Assembly: GCA_038277395.1 (NCBI GenBank)
Contig: CM076194.1
Location: 133,023,230 to 133,087,229, forward strand
Origin: Dryocosmus kuriphilus
Lineage: Eukaryota > Arthropoda > Insecta > Hymenoptera > Cynipidae
Reading direction: 5' to 3'
DNA: 64,000 nt
Part shown: in pieces, positions 36,411 through 46,787 of the stretch
How positions within the stretch are numbered: the first letter of the stretch is position 1
Layout: every line of letters begins with the position of its first letter
Position numbers and translations under genes: made by a program
The notes under the pieces: model-generated
Database searches by the model: none
What the model saw: only the letters and a program-made list of their open reading frames with translations
Told to the model about the DNA's origin: nothing

Positions 36411-37259
36411 GTGTGTACATATTCTTCAGGTAAATAATTTTACTTCTTAATATTTTTTTGTGTGTTGCATATTTTCACCAGAAAATAGAATTAAAATAAT
36501 AGAATCAAAATTTTTTCGTATCTAGCATAGTTTACACGGAAAATGGATTTTTTGATTTTGTGAAAAACCGCTTTTGATGGATAAAACCATAACTGCTAGT
36601 TAAAATTAATATTTAAATATATAAACTATATTATCCTTTAAAAGAAACCTTCAATAATTTCTCAAAAAATCTATAAGTAAAAGTATTCAATACTTTATAT
36701 TTTATAACAAATTTTCTCGCCAGGGTGGCGACCACCCCACCAGTCTGGCAAGTATGTAATTCTACAGAAGTGTGGCAAACAAGGGTTAAATGTGGATGGT
36801 TAACGAACCTGTCCTTTATTTTTGGACCGTGAAGAAGTGTGCCAAAGCGCAAACCAATCTGATGATCTCTTCAAAAGTTATCGCTTTAACAAACGACACG
36901 ACGACGACAACGACGACAACGGATTGAATGGATTTTTTGATTTTGTGAAAACCGTTTTTGATGGATCAAGCCATAACCACTTGTCAAAAAAACCGCTAGT
37001 TAACGAACTCCTACTTTCTTTTTACGCCGTAAAGAAGTGAGCCAAAGCGCAATCCAATCCGATTAGTCCTTCGAAAGTTATCGTGGGAACAGAGGACAAC
37101 GACGACAACAACAACGACAACAGACAAACAGACACCGTCGTAAAAATCGTTTTTTCTCACTCAGGGTGTCTCGAAACGTGGAGATTTGGTGAAAACTGGG
37201 TGGGGGGTGGGGGTAAATTTTACATAAATCTAATACTTTCTCTGATGTGAGTGTAAAAA
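36411..37259 (+). mobile_element. Family A fragments with two tail segments
   Basis: A diverged monomer (36416-36600) and an unrelated AT-rich patch precede two consecutive tail-type segments, CGAACCTGTCC... at 36803 and CGAACTCCTACTTTC at 37004. Each has its own GAC/AAC tract. The last one carries a G-rich run (37197-37212) and ends GATGTGAGTGTAAAAA. It is a rearranged or doubly nested copy. Confidence 0.65.
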
Positions 37260-37863
37260 AAATTTTCATTTCTCGTGCGTCGAAAATTCGACTTTCGCTG
37301 CCTCTTGAGAGATGCGAAAGTGGCGGTTTTTTCGTGAAGTTACTTTCGCCACTGGTATCGAAAATTTTCGCCACTAGTCGCGAAAGTTTACTTTTAAGAA
37401 AGTTTTTTGTTGGAACGGCTGGGTTCCGGTTAATGTCACTTATGCGTGAGCGTGTTTTATTATTATTCTGTATACATAGTGAAGGAACATCGGATCAAAA
37501 ATATCGATATTTGAAATATCGATATATCAAAAAGTTAATAATATCGATGTCCCTTCACTATGCATACATGTGTGAAGTGATGCACATAACCTCATAGATG
37601 CCTCGTGTCATGTGCAATTTCCCTCAGTATAAATCGACGTTATTCTGAAAAGATTCAAGAGAAATGGAAGAAAACAGCGACTTCGATTCATGAAATAACC
37701 GCCACTTTCGCATCTCTCAAGAGACAGCGGAAATCGAATTTTCGCCGTGCGTGAAATAAAAAATAGTAGGTATACATATCTTGTGGCGAAGGCGATGACA
37801 TCTGACTCGTGTGTTGCAAACTTCACACTCATCAGATATCATCGTCTTTCGCCACTCGATATG
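37260..37863. repeat. Nested hairpins
   Basis: Three inverted repeats. Outer arms 37260-37350 and 37680-37766 share CTCTTGAGAGATGCGAAAGT and GGCGGTT-TTTC. Inside, ATACATAGTGAAGGAACATC at 37470 faces its near complement ending at 37566, enclosing ATATCGAT-rich DNA. To the right, 37795-37863 pairs GGCGAAGGCGATGACATCTG with its imperfect complement. MITE-like nested insertions are the simplest reading. Confidence 0.65.
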
Positions 37864-38022
37864 TAATATACTATTATATGAAATATGCATAATGTTGTTT
37901 GCAAATAATAGTTAAATTAATTCGTTCTGTTACAAATATTTTTAATGCTTTAAGCTTTTTTAAATTCATGGAGACGGAAAATGGCGGCCATAATGCATAT
38001 TCCCACCTAATATAGTACTCTA

Positions 38023-38262
38023 GTTCAGGGGCCTCCTCACTCTCAGCAAAATCATTCTGTATATTTTTTTTGCATCTGGTGTCTATATTTTAAGTTCCCT
38101 CTAATTTTTAAAGCTCACAGGTTTTTAATGTTTAAAATTGAAAAACAATTCAGTAAGTTAATATTCAATCTGAAAGCTTATCCCAATTTTAACTCTAATT
38201 ATGATTTCTTATCCTCAGGAAATAAAAAATCCTATTATAATTTTCTAAACAACCTAAAGAAC
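38023..38262. repeat. Tandem duplication unit 2, right part
   Basis: Homologous to 32347-32600 (GTTCAGGGGCC, TTTTTTTGCATCTGGTGTC, AATGTTTAAAATTGAAAAAC, AACCTAAAGAA). Together with 32602-32755 it restores the second copy of the ~420-bp tandem duplication around the 5.3-kb insertion. Confidence 0.75.
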
Positions 38263-38339
38263 AATCACTAAAAGTCGCAATCTGCTAGTGCAATATTGCT
38301 GGAAGTGGCATACCACTTCTTTTTCTTCATTTCCGGTCT

Positions 38340-38960
38340 TTTAGAAATCCAATGTGCCACTAGTTGTCGCTATCTTCTGAAGCGTATGCGCAGGTGTGAG
38401 GGCCTCGCGATTCTTTAGTGTCGTGTTTGAAGCTTTAGCGCGGGGGTATGTAGCCATTTGGACGAGGGGTTTGGGGGGGGGGGGGAATAGTGTGGTAGCC
38501 GTAGTGTAAGAGGAAGACACCACGTGACTTGACTTGGCCTCGCGGATATATAAGCAGATCGGATCGAGGCAGGAACTAGCCACTCACCGGCTGGCTCCAA
38601 CGTAAAGAAGTCTGTTGGTTACACGTCCTCCAGCACTCGACCACCACGATCAACAACGAATTGGTAGCCCCATCTCCAAAGAGAGTGAGAATTCCGCAGG
38701 AGCGAATAGTTCCACGTGCTTGGAAAAGTCTCAGGCAAAATTTCATTGAGGCAGGTCGTCGACTGCCGACGAAAAAGATGGCACAGAGAAAGAAAGAGAA
38801 AAGAGCAGAGGTGCTTCTCGCCGTGGAACGTTGCCCTCAAGCACCAGACGAGAATGGGAAAATCGACACATGCGCAATAAATTTCCACATACCATCGACC
38901 GAGAATGGATCCAACGACGAGAATTTCATGTTGCGGACCTGACATCAATATAACGAACCG
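38340..38960 (+). promoter_or_regulatory. Candidate TATA promoter and GC-richer first exon
   Basis: This is one of the few blocks with balanced base composition outside repeats. TATATAAG at 38547-38554 is followed about 30 bases downstream by AGCCACTCACCGG. An open stretch at 38661-38942 follows, whose first ATG (frame MAQRKKEKRAEVLLAVER...) is near 38778. A frame on the opposite strand is equally long, so coding is unproven. A CACGTG lies just upstream (38520). A G14 run (38472-38485) lies further upstream. This could be a host gene start transcribed to the right, but no splice donor or recognised protein supports it. Confidence 0.3.
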
Positions 38961-40675
38961 GAGATGAACTAAATCGGTTGGGAATTTAAACCTTTTAAAC
39001 TTATTAGCAAATCGTCTTTATCGGAGATTATTCAAGACGGGAATTAATCTCGGAATTAATTAAATAGAGCAAGATTTCGTTACATGGATGGACTTGAAGA
39101 TCCAAGGACTGTAATCATTTTGAAGCGTCATTGGCTCCATTTTTCGGATCCCTTATCGGTCATTGGTCTGAAATTTAGTTAAATTAATCAACAATTTAAT
39201 GCACCGTAAATTCAAGGTCATCCGCAATTATTATATTGAAAGACTATTAGATCCAAGGACTGAGATGATCTTAATGGGTCATCGGACACATTTTTTGAAT
39301 CAATCTCTTTTCCTTATCGGTCAATGGTCAACAAATTTGCGGGATGTTGGGTTGGAATTGGGAAATGGAGGAATAAGCGTGACCTAGACACGCTCGTTGC
39401 TTCGCGGCTAATTATACGCGTCGCTAGCCCAAATTCTTTAGCGATTTAGCAGGCGGGCTCATCTAATTCTAATAAAAGACGTTACACAATCGTCCGTCTG
39501 TTGCGTAGTCGATGACAGTAATTAGAACGGAGAAAGAGAAAAGGAGCGCCTTGAGGGCGGGTGGAACTGTAATGTAATAGTATCTGCTAGAAACATGGCA
39601 CACGTTTTGTTGTTTGTGGCCTTGTTCGCCTTATTTCGAGGATACCAATCTTTGCTCAACAAGTTGTTCATGTTTAATTTTGTTTTGTGAAGGCGCAATC
39701 AGCTCTTAATCTGGCGCGGTCGGGTCTATTTTTTATTCTTCTCATTTCTAACCCTTATTCTGAATATCAGTTGATCCTTTTAATTTCAACCCGGTTCGAA
39801 GAATTAAAAATCGTCCTTGCAATATGAAATCGGATTGGAACTTTTCCGAATCTTGTTGACCATTATTTTGCACGTTCTCACTGAATGACTTGAAACTCGT
39901 CTGACATTAGCCGTTTATCTGCTTTCGCCTTTCACAACGTCTTTCGACAACAGAAGTTTAATCACTTCGTAAATAAAGTTATTTTGCGGTTTGACGCAAG
40001 CGGGAATAAAAAGGTGCGAAGCGAACTCCTCGAAACGCAGTTCTTCGGTAGCTTTGAATTATTCCCGGAATATTTCCAACCCATAATTTTGAGTGAGGAA
40101 ATATTACAGAAATAAGAAAATCCCAGGAATATGAGTCTCTTCTCTAAATTAGACTTTGTCGCGATTTATTGAGCAACAAAGATACTCTGCGAAAAACGAA
40201 GTTGCAGACTTGAAAGAAAGGTGATGGACGGTATTTGGTAGTTCCGACGAGAAATCCGACCGTAATTACACCCGGCTCCCGGTTATTTTCCGTATAGGGG
40301 AACCATAGAAACGGAAATTCACTTTCGTCCCCGCTTTACCTTGACGTGTCGTCTCGGCTCTAAAAATGTTGAGTCACATTTAAATTAAAATAATTACCGG
40401 CGTATGTAATATAATTTCAATCTTATTTTGAAGTCGTTAATTGTTAATTGGATGACGAATGACATCGATCATCCGTATCCCGTATCTTATCAGCAGAATT
40501 GATTGCGGGAAATGCTAACAATAATGAAGATTATTTATCAATAATTACATTTTCATCTTTTATTGAGTCCCATGAGATTGAAGCAAAATATACTAGCTTT
40601 AAATAAATTGGAAACAACTACTAGGACTCCACACGGAAAAATAGTCTTCGAAATTTTCTTTCCTTGCCTGTCATC
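38961..40675. other. Gene-free stretch with a diverged direct repeat
   Basis: ATCCAAGGACTG followed by TCATTGG/TCATCGG and CTTATCGGTCA-TGGTC occurs twice (about 39100-39170 and 39250-39335), a diverged tandem unit of roughly 145 bp. The remainder up to the hairpin at 40676 shows nothing recognisable. Confidence 0.4.
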
Positions 40676-40905
40676 GACTTTAGGATACGTTAAGAGTTTT
40701 CTAATATTTCATTACCCTTTTTTAAAATTCCAAGTACTTTTCGTGAAGAATTCTAAAACAGTTGTCGAAACTTTCCTTTACTTGGTCGAGCTGTTGACAA
40801 TCAATGAAAATGTCGAAAACTGTTTTAGAATTCTTCACGAAAAGTACTTCAGATTTTGAAAAAAGTTTATGAAATATTTGAAAACTTTTGACGTATCCGA
40901 AAGTC
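40676..40905. mobile_element. 230-bp foldback MITE
   Basis: Ends GACTTTAGGATACG and, in reverse, GACTTTCGGATACG. A perfect inner stem of about 33 bp (AAGTACTTTTCGTGAAGAAT...) lies near 40731-40765 and 40812-40848. ATC lies directly next to both ends, compatible with a 3-bp duplication. Open frames on both strands across this region are by-products of the palindrome. Confidence 0.8.
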
Positions 40906-41873
40906 ATCTAGTTTCTATAAAATCTGCAATACATCAAAGAATATTTCTCTAGATCGAAGATTTCTTTAAATCAATGAAGGTTATATTTATTTGAATTGAA
41001 GATGATTTTTTTTACTCTAACGACCAGTCCACCATTTTCTTAACTCAAATAATATTTCTTTGAATCAAAGAAGATTACTTTTTTTGGAATCAAACAACAT
41101 TTCTTTTTATTAGAGAACATTTTTATGAATCAAATCATTTTTGTTGAAATTAAAGAGCATTTCTGTGATATAAAAGGTTATTTGCCCGATTCAAATGGTA
41201 TTCAAAAGATATTTCTGAAACTTAAAGATCTTTTCAGGATCAAAGGAAATTTCTTGAGTAATATACATTTTAACTGATGTACATAATTTCGATGATCGTA
41301 TAATGCAACATTTCTTTGACTCTGAAACTGGATGTTTTTTTTAAAAATCTTTTTCTGCAACTGCTAACAAAGAGAAAATGACTGTAAGGCTAGTTACTAA
41401 TTAGGCGACTTTGTTAGCAGCTTGTTCACGAGTGTCGATAGAAAATGTTCTTTTGTAACCAGACAGAACTGAGGTAAAGTATTTTCCCTCGACATTATAC
41501 GCACGGCTTGGCAAATCCACGGTGACAAGAATCGAAGGACGTACACTTTCTTGCACATGTAGATGCAAAAGCCAGCTTATACTGATTTGATCTCTACGCC
41601 GCGCCGCCGTCTACGCCACTTTGCGTGCATTTGAGTCAAGTCTACACGTACCTTCAGTTTTAGCATCATGAGAAGAAGTGAGACAAAGACAAGAACCGCG
41701 TGTAAATAACCCGAAGAAAAAGAGAGACAACGCCTGTAATGTCCGTCATCAGCGTTGCACGAAACGGTATACTTATTGACGATGCAAAAGTAGAGGCATT
41801 CGACAGCATAGTGTTTGAGCGAAAAAAAAATTATATTTAATGCGGTAAATACTTTGGTAAATATAAACACCAC
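40906..41873. other. Degenerate TTTCTTTGAATCAAAGAA-type repeats, then plain DNA
   Basis: Between about 40930 and 41260 short units resembling ATTTCTTTGAATCAAAGAAG, themselves near-palindromic, recur every 25-40 bases with variable spacing. From 41260 to the transposon boundary nothing is recognised. Confidence 0.45.
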
Positions 41874-41875
41874 TA

Positions 41876-41900
41876 AGGTAAAGTACCCAGTACCCGGACA
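41876..41900 (+). repeat. Left terminal inverted repeat of the Tigger-like element
   Basis: 25 bp starting AGGTAAAGTACCC. It matches the reverse complement of 46778-46802 without mismatch and ends in the decamer TACCCGGACA. Confidence 0.95.
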
Positions 41901-42083
41901 CCCTTTTTATATACAATTCAGGTTATGATCATTATTGAAGTTGATAATAGTTTTTTATGAAAGGATTTTTTTTTTTTGGCATAAAGCTTAGAAATTTTGT
42001 AAGAATTTAAAAAAAAACGAAGTCGATACTTAAGTTAAGAAGCAATTTAAGAATACTTTCGAAAATATTATCCTTACCCGTAG

Positions 42084-42146
42084 TACTCGGACAGCATTTG
42101 CGGGCTGGTCGGTGTACCCGGACAAAGAGGAAGCAATACTCGGACA
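42084..42146 (+). promoter_or_regulatory. Subterminal decamer cluster, left
   Basis: TACYCGGACA occurs at 42084-42093, 42115-42124 and 42137-42146, besides the terminal copy at 41891-41900. All are in one orientation. Repeated subterminal motifs are typical transposase-binding sites; this role is inferred. Confidence 0.6.
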
Positions 42147-42292
42147 CATTTAAAATTATAAATTCATATTGGATGGTATGAAATAATTATAAGGAAAATG
42201 TTAAATTGAAAGACTAGAACGTTTACTAAACTTTAATTATAAGTACATATTTAGTCATATAAAGAAACCAATAATATATTCGAATTAAAAAT

Positions 42293-43788
42293 TTACATTT
42301 TTTCTTCTTTAATTTTAATTTTTTTTGATAAAACCTGTAATTGTTCATCTAGCAGGGTTTTATCTATTACTTCTATTTCCTTGAGAAGCTTTTTTTTGCT
42401 GTTCCTGTAATTGTAATAGATTTTCTTTTTGTTTTTGTCGCTTTTAATAGTTTTTCTAATTTCTTTAAGCTTTTCGTTAATGCTCCTTTTTTCTTTCTGT
42501 AACTTTTTTTTATTATCTTGGAAACTTTTAACTACAGCTTGCTCTTTTTCTTTAATATCTCTTATCCTTTTTCTTTGCTCTTTATTTTCTGATATCTGCT
42601 TCTCTTTTAATTTCTTCTCGTCTTCCTTTTTTTGTAAAATTTCTATTAAATCATCCACGACTGCGACAGGAGGAGCATCTGTTATTTTCTTTTTCTTCTT
42701 TTTTATATTAAAATCAGGCACCGCAAAAATCTTTTTAAATGGTAAGACGTCTTTTTCATTTTCCCCTACAAGAAATATAACATTGTTTATAAGCAAACAG
42801 TTCTGTGATAACAATATTTTTAGCAAAAACAGGAAGTTGAAAAATCTATACTCACCTGTACCACTTTTAGTTTGAACAGGCTCCTTTATTACAACTGTCG
42901 AACTGTTACTTGTTTCATCTGTATACTCATCTTTACTGATATTTGTATCATTAATCCCAGTATCAGAAGAGTTAATTTCCGCCTGACACCTATTTTCCGA
43001 CAAATCCAGAGGTTCATCTGCGATACATAATAATTAATGCTTATTTGCATGTCTTTCAATTATAATTTAATAAACAGAATCCATTTTAATACTATATATA
43101 CAAACAATTACACTGAGTCCCAGTTTCTAAACAGGGCTTGTCCAAATTTTTATGATTCCTGAGTCCTAGTGGAACAACTGATAATTCAGCTACTGTCGAT
43201 TCAGGGGGTTCCGCTACTGTCGATTCGGAAAATTCAACTGCTCTTAACTCTGGGACTGCAGCTACTGACGATTCAGGGAATGCAGTTTCTCTCGCTGCAA
43301 GGAATGGAGTTTCTGTCGATTGAGTGATGCCATGGTTTAAATCGTTTACTATGTCTAAAGAAATTGTTACAATTATAAATTATGTTATGAACATTTTTTT
43401 AAAAATCATGATAACGAACCTTGAGGAGAATATGAAAAAGTTGAAAGGCCATTGTCATCATCATCTAACATTGCAATTCCTGAAGCAAATGAATCATTCC
43501 TTTGATTAATATTTACATCTTCAATAGCTATCACACTTGCCGTTCTATGCTGACCAAATTCGTCAATAAATTCTATCTCTCCAAACGATGAATTTGATTC
43601 TTTTTCTTTACAAAGTGGTTCCAAGCAGTCACTCTCATCAAAGTGCATTTGGTCATTTGGATAAACTTTTTCAGGGGAGGTTCTTTTATCGTCTATATCA
43701 TTAAAATTAGGATTTAAACTATCATCATCATCATCTAAGCTATCAGCACTTACATTTATATGATGCATATCTTCTTTTGCATTCACAT
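42293..43788 (-). CDS. Exons 2-5 of the transposon gene: acidic and lysine-rich C-terminal tail
   Basis: Four exons can be joined: 43788-43420, 43354-43112, 43017-42856 and 42765-42293. The introns start GTTCGT, GTAATT and GTGAGT and end in TTCTTTAG, ATCGCAG and TTTCTTGTAG. Every junction is phase 1 and exons 2-4 are multiples of three, so about 415 codons stay open. Exon 2 is acidic (LDDDDDSLNPNFNDIDD). Exon 3 has two ESTVAE repeats. Exon 5 is rich in K and E (EKEQAVVKSFQDNKKKLQ), predicts a long coiled coil with basic nuclear-localisation-like clusters, and contains KKKKKK. The last intron (42855-42766) is also open when unspliced. An acceptor (TATATACAG) precedes exon 2 and a GTACAC donor sits at the end of exon 1, also phase 1. 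The tail is therefore probably fused to the transposase. No database family is recognised in it. Confidence 0.65.
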
Positions 43789-43979
43789 CTGTATATAATA
43801 AAAATAGGTTTGTTATTAAAATTAGATGTTTGAACGAACAAGTTAAATACAATAAAATTGTCTAAAACTATACAATAACATTTTTAAAAATCTGAAGTAA
43901 ACATGATTTTTAGTCGGCTTAGTACATATGTAAAAAAAATTCATTCCATATAAATATAGGTATAATTATAATTGTGTAC

Positions 43980-45526
43980 CACAAAGCCTGCGTAGTTTAA
44001 TCCAAGATTCAAAAAGTCCCTTTTGACTTAAATCTCCACTCCAAGATTGCAAACATTCGTGTTCTTTGAAAGCTTTTAAAATGTCAGAAGAAATTATGTT
44101 GGATTCAAATAATTTTAAAAGTTTAAGATTCTCGTCACATGTTTCCGTTTCTGTGCTGGCAGATGATGTCTGTGCAGACAAAAGCTCTTGTACACTAGAG
44201 CGTTTTTTTTTCTGTATGTTCAAAATATTATAGTTAACAGCATTAGCATCAAATGGGTGCAACCCACATGCTTTAAATCCATTTTTAATGTTGTTTGAAA
44301 AATCATTAGACTCTAAAACCAACTTCAGTACTTCAGCAAACATGGATTTCTTAAAATCTAGCACGTCATTTTCAATTCTCCATATCCTCAGTCGAGTCTT
44401 GTAAGCCTCCTTAAAAGGATGAAAAAAGGCCACATCCAGTGGTTGGATTATATGTGTGGCGTTTAGGGTGTAATGCTATAAGCTCAATTTCATTTTCTTG
44501 GCAAAACTTGCACACTTGTAGTGTTAAATGCGAGGAATGACCATCAACAAATAAAGTTACAGGAAAATCATAATTGTGCTCTTTCAGCCACTTCAAAAAA
44601 AACATTGGCGATGAAGCTGTAAAAGCTTTCTGCGGTCATCCATCCTCGGTCCGTATTTCCTACACCCCAGTCTTTTGGTATATGTTTCAAAATTTTTTTA
44701 TTTGGAGTCGTTTTTAAATCATACAACAGCATAGGAGGAAGCAATTCACCTGAAGCCGCAGCCGTAAAAAGAACAGTAATGTTTGCTTTTTCACTTGATC
44801 CTACAATCTGGTAGGCAGATCTTGCACCTTTGTTAGTAATGATTTTATTATCTTTTGGTACCAGTATAAAGGCAGTCTCATCCAGATTAAAAATTCTCTT
44901 CGATTCAATATTTAATAATTTTTTTTTTGCCCAGAAACATTCCAACATGATCAGACCACTTGCGAAGGTCCTCTTCAGTTACTGATGCTCTAGTCGAAGT
45001 CAGATTTTGAGCAATTCTTACGGTTAAATTTCTATGCCTCTTCATGAACTCTTTATACCAATGTTTACCTGGTCTGTTGTTCTTGAATGGATTCTGCCTT
45101 TTTTCTGCAGTCAATAATTGTTGTACGCTATCCAGGAGTAGATTTTTTGTCACAGGAAAAGCCTTTTCAGCGCACGACAAAATCCAGGCAACAATTTTCT
45201 CTTTCTTCAGCTGCTGTCAGTATTGTTGTTGGACCTTTTTTGCAGCTGATTGAAGAAAAATTTTGCAGCTTATCATAAAGAGTGCTTTTTGCAATGCCAA
45301 AAGTTAAGGCAGCTTGTCTTATGGTTTGCCCTCGACCTATTGCATCAAGAGCTTCTTTAATAATATCCTCGCTGTACTTCATTTCAACTCTTTTTATTTT
45401 CCTCTTCAACGGTGCTGATTTTACAGCCTTTTTTTGTACTGGTTTATCACTCTGCAAACATTCTTTTTGTTCTTCAGATTTGCACTTCTGAATGTTAACA
45501 TTTTTCTTAACTCGTGCTTTTACCAT
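43980..45526 (-). pseudogene. Tigger/pogo-like transposase, exon 1, with four frameshifts
   Basis: The reading starts at ATG 45526 (MVKARVKK). A psq-type HTH lies at about residues 50-90 (YSEDIIKEALDAIGRGQTIR, then AALTFGIAKSTLYDKL). A CENP-B/Tc5-type HTH follows (WYKEFMKRHRNLTVR), then a DDE_1 domain. The catalytic aspartates are visible in FNLDETAF, LFVDGHSSH and the QPLD motif. The frame shifts four times, each by one extra A or T: near 45198 (A run), 44929-44920 (A10), 44603-44596 (T8) and 44464 (A3). The first three lie between the HTH and the second D, the last just before the third D. About 515 codons, normal for the family. Exon 1 ends at a possible donor at 43980. As written it cannot make an active enzyme. 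Assembly error in homopolymers is a real alternative. Confidence 0.85.
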
Positions 45527-46119
45527 TCTTATTTATTTACATTTGGATCTAAATCTGGAATATAATTATTTTATACGAATTGTAATAAATACTTACTTTG
45601 TGCTTATAAAAAAGTGAAATACAAATTAAATTGAGAAAATACAAACTTATAACCATTCAAGTAGAAACTTCAGATTTTGAGGCTAGAAATTCTCGGTCTA
45701 ATGTTTCAATTTTTCTTAACTCGTGCTTTTGCCATTCTTATTTATTTACATTTTGATCTAAATCTGGAATATAATTATTTTGTATGAATTGTAATAACTA
45801 CTTACTTACTTTTTGCTTATAAAAAAGAGAATTACAAATTAAATTGAGAAAATACAAACTTACCATTCAAGTAGAAACTTCAGATTTTGAGGCTAGAAAT
45901 TCTCGGTCTAATGTTTCAATTTTTCTTAACTCGTGCTTTTGCCATTCTTATTTATTTACATTTTGATCTAAATCTGGAATATAATTATTTTGTATGAATT
46001 GTAATAACTACTTACTTACTTTTTGCTTATAAAAAAAAGAGAATTACAAATTAAATTGAGAAAATGCAAACTTACCATTCAAGTAGAAACTTCAGATTTT
46101 GAGGCTAGAAATTCTGTCT
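45502..46119 (-). repeat. Tandem 210-bp leader repeat including the start codon
   Basis: Three units with a period of 209-210 bp. The ATG with the following eight codons appears at 45526, 45735 and 45945 (minus strand). In the outer two it reads MAKARVKK rather than MVKARVKK. Each unit also includes GAATATAATTATTTTGTATG and TTGAGGCTAGAAATTCT. Only the innermost ATG opens into the transposase, so the others would give short peptides or serve as repeated promoter or leader sequence. Confidence 0.85.
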
Positions 46120-46328
46120 AAAAAACAGCTCTTCAGCAAACTTTCCTCGCCGCAGATAATTTATTGAATGGTGAATTTAATTATATAATAAGTAAGTACG
46201 CACTCTTCATTTGTACTAAACACACTTTTTGTGACGAGAAAGCAAGAAAATGAGAAAATAAATTGAGACGGCCTTCAGGTGTACGAGTACTGCGCCCGGT
46301 TTTAGCGAGAGGTTGGTTTGGGTTTGTT

Positions 46329-46787
46329 TACTCGGACAAGCACGCCATCTTGTCCGAGTATACCGGATCAATTTGAAAAGTGGGAGGTATATCCGGACAT
46401 GTAATTATACAAAAAATATACATTATTACTCCCGGATCGAGCACAAATTTTGCTTATTATTATAATATCTTTCCATACAAACGTTAACATAACATTAAAA
46501 ATGAATAAATGCCATTTTTTTAACGACTTAAGCAATCACACTCTTGCCGACAAAAAGTAAGTCAAAACACGAATTGCAGTAGATTTCTTGGGTCATATAT
46601 GGTTGAAACTTATTTTATGATATACTAAAAACTTTAGTTTGTAGAAACTTAAGTATAATATTATAGCTGAAGGCCTAAACAAAGCAAATCAGTGATTCTT
46701 TTTACAATAGACTATATTTTAATAAACAAAAATATAGTCTATTGTATATGTCCGAGTACTACTCCCATATTTGGATTTGTCCGGGTA
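46329..46787. promoter_or_regulatory. Subterminal decamer cluster, right
   Basis: TACTCGGACA at 46329-46338. The same in reverse at 46351-46360 and 46749-46758. A variant TATCCGGACA at 46390-46399. The terminal copy in reverse at 46778-46787. Mixed orientation, unlike the left end. Likely transposase-binding sites near the transcript start. Confidence 0.55.

Larger units (their letters stand above)
32756..38022. mobile_element. 5.3-kb TIR element with 8-bp duplication, filled with nested repeats
   Basis: Left end TAGATTACTATATTATGTGG and right end (reverse complement) TAGAGTACTATATTAGGTGG extend inward to GGGAATATGCA and CGCCATTTT. The flanks are GTTAAGGG (32748-32755) and GTTCAGGG (38023-38030), an 8-bp duplication with one mismatch. 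Unit 1 of the host duplication shows the empty site GACGTTCAGGGGCC. Inside are family A copies, the 34768-36410 element and several hairpins. No transposase is seen, so the original element was probably much shorter. Confidence 0.8.

Noticed and set aside
38619..38948. 109-residue minus frame overlapping a 93-residue plus frame as a coding gene
   Set aside because: Both strands are open over the same GC-richer stretch, the plus frame's nominal start is not ATG, and neither shows a recognised domain.
40563..40907. Overlapping frames of about 98 and 61 residues on opposite strands
   Set aside because: Their protein similarity to each other comes from the 230-bp palindrome being read on both strands.
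44464..45198. Programmed ribosomal frameshifting in the transposase
   Set aside because: Four separate shifts are needed, one at an A3 site that is not slippery. Mutation or assembly error is simpler.
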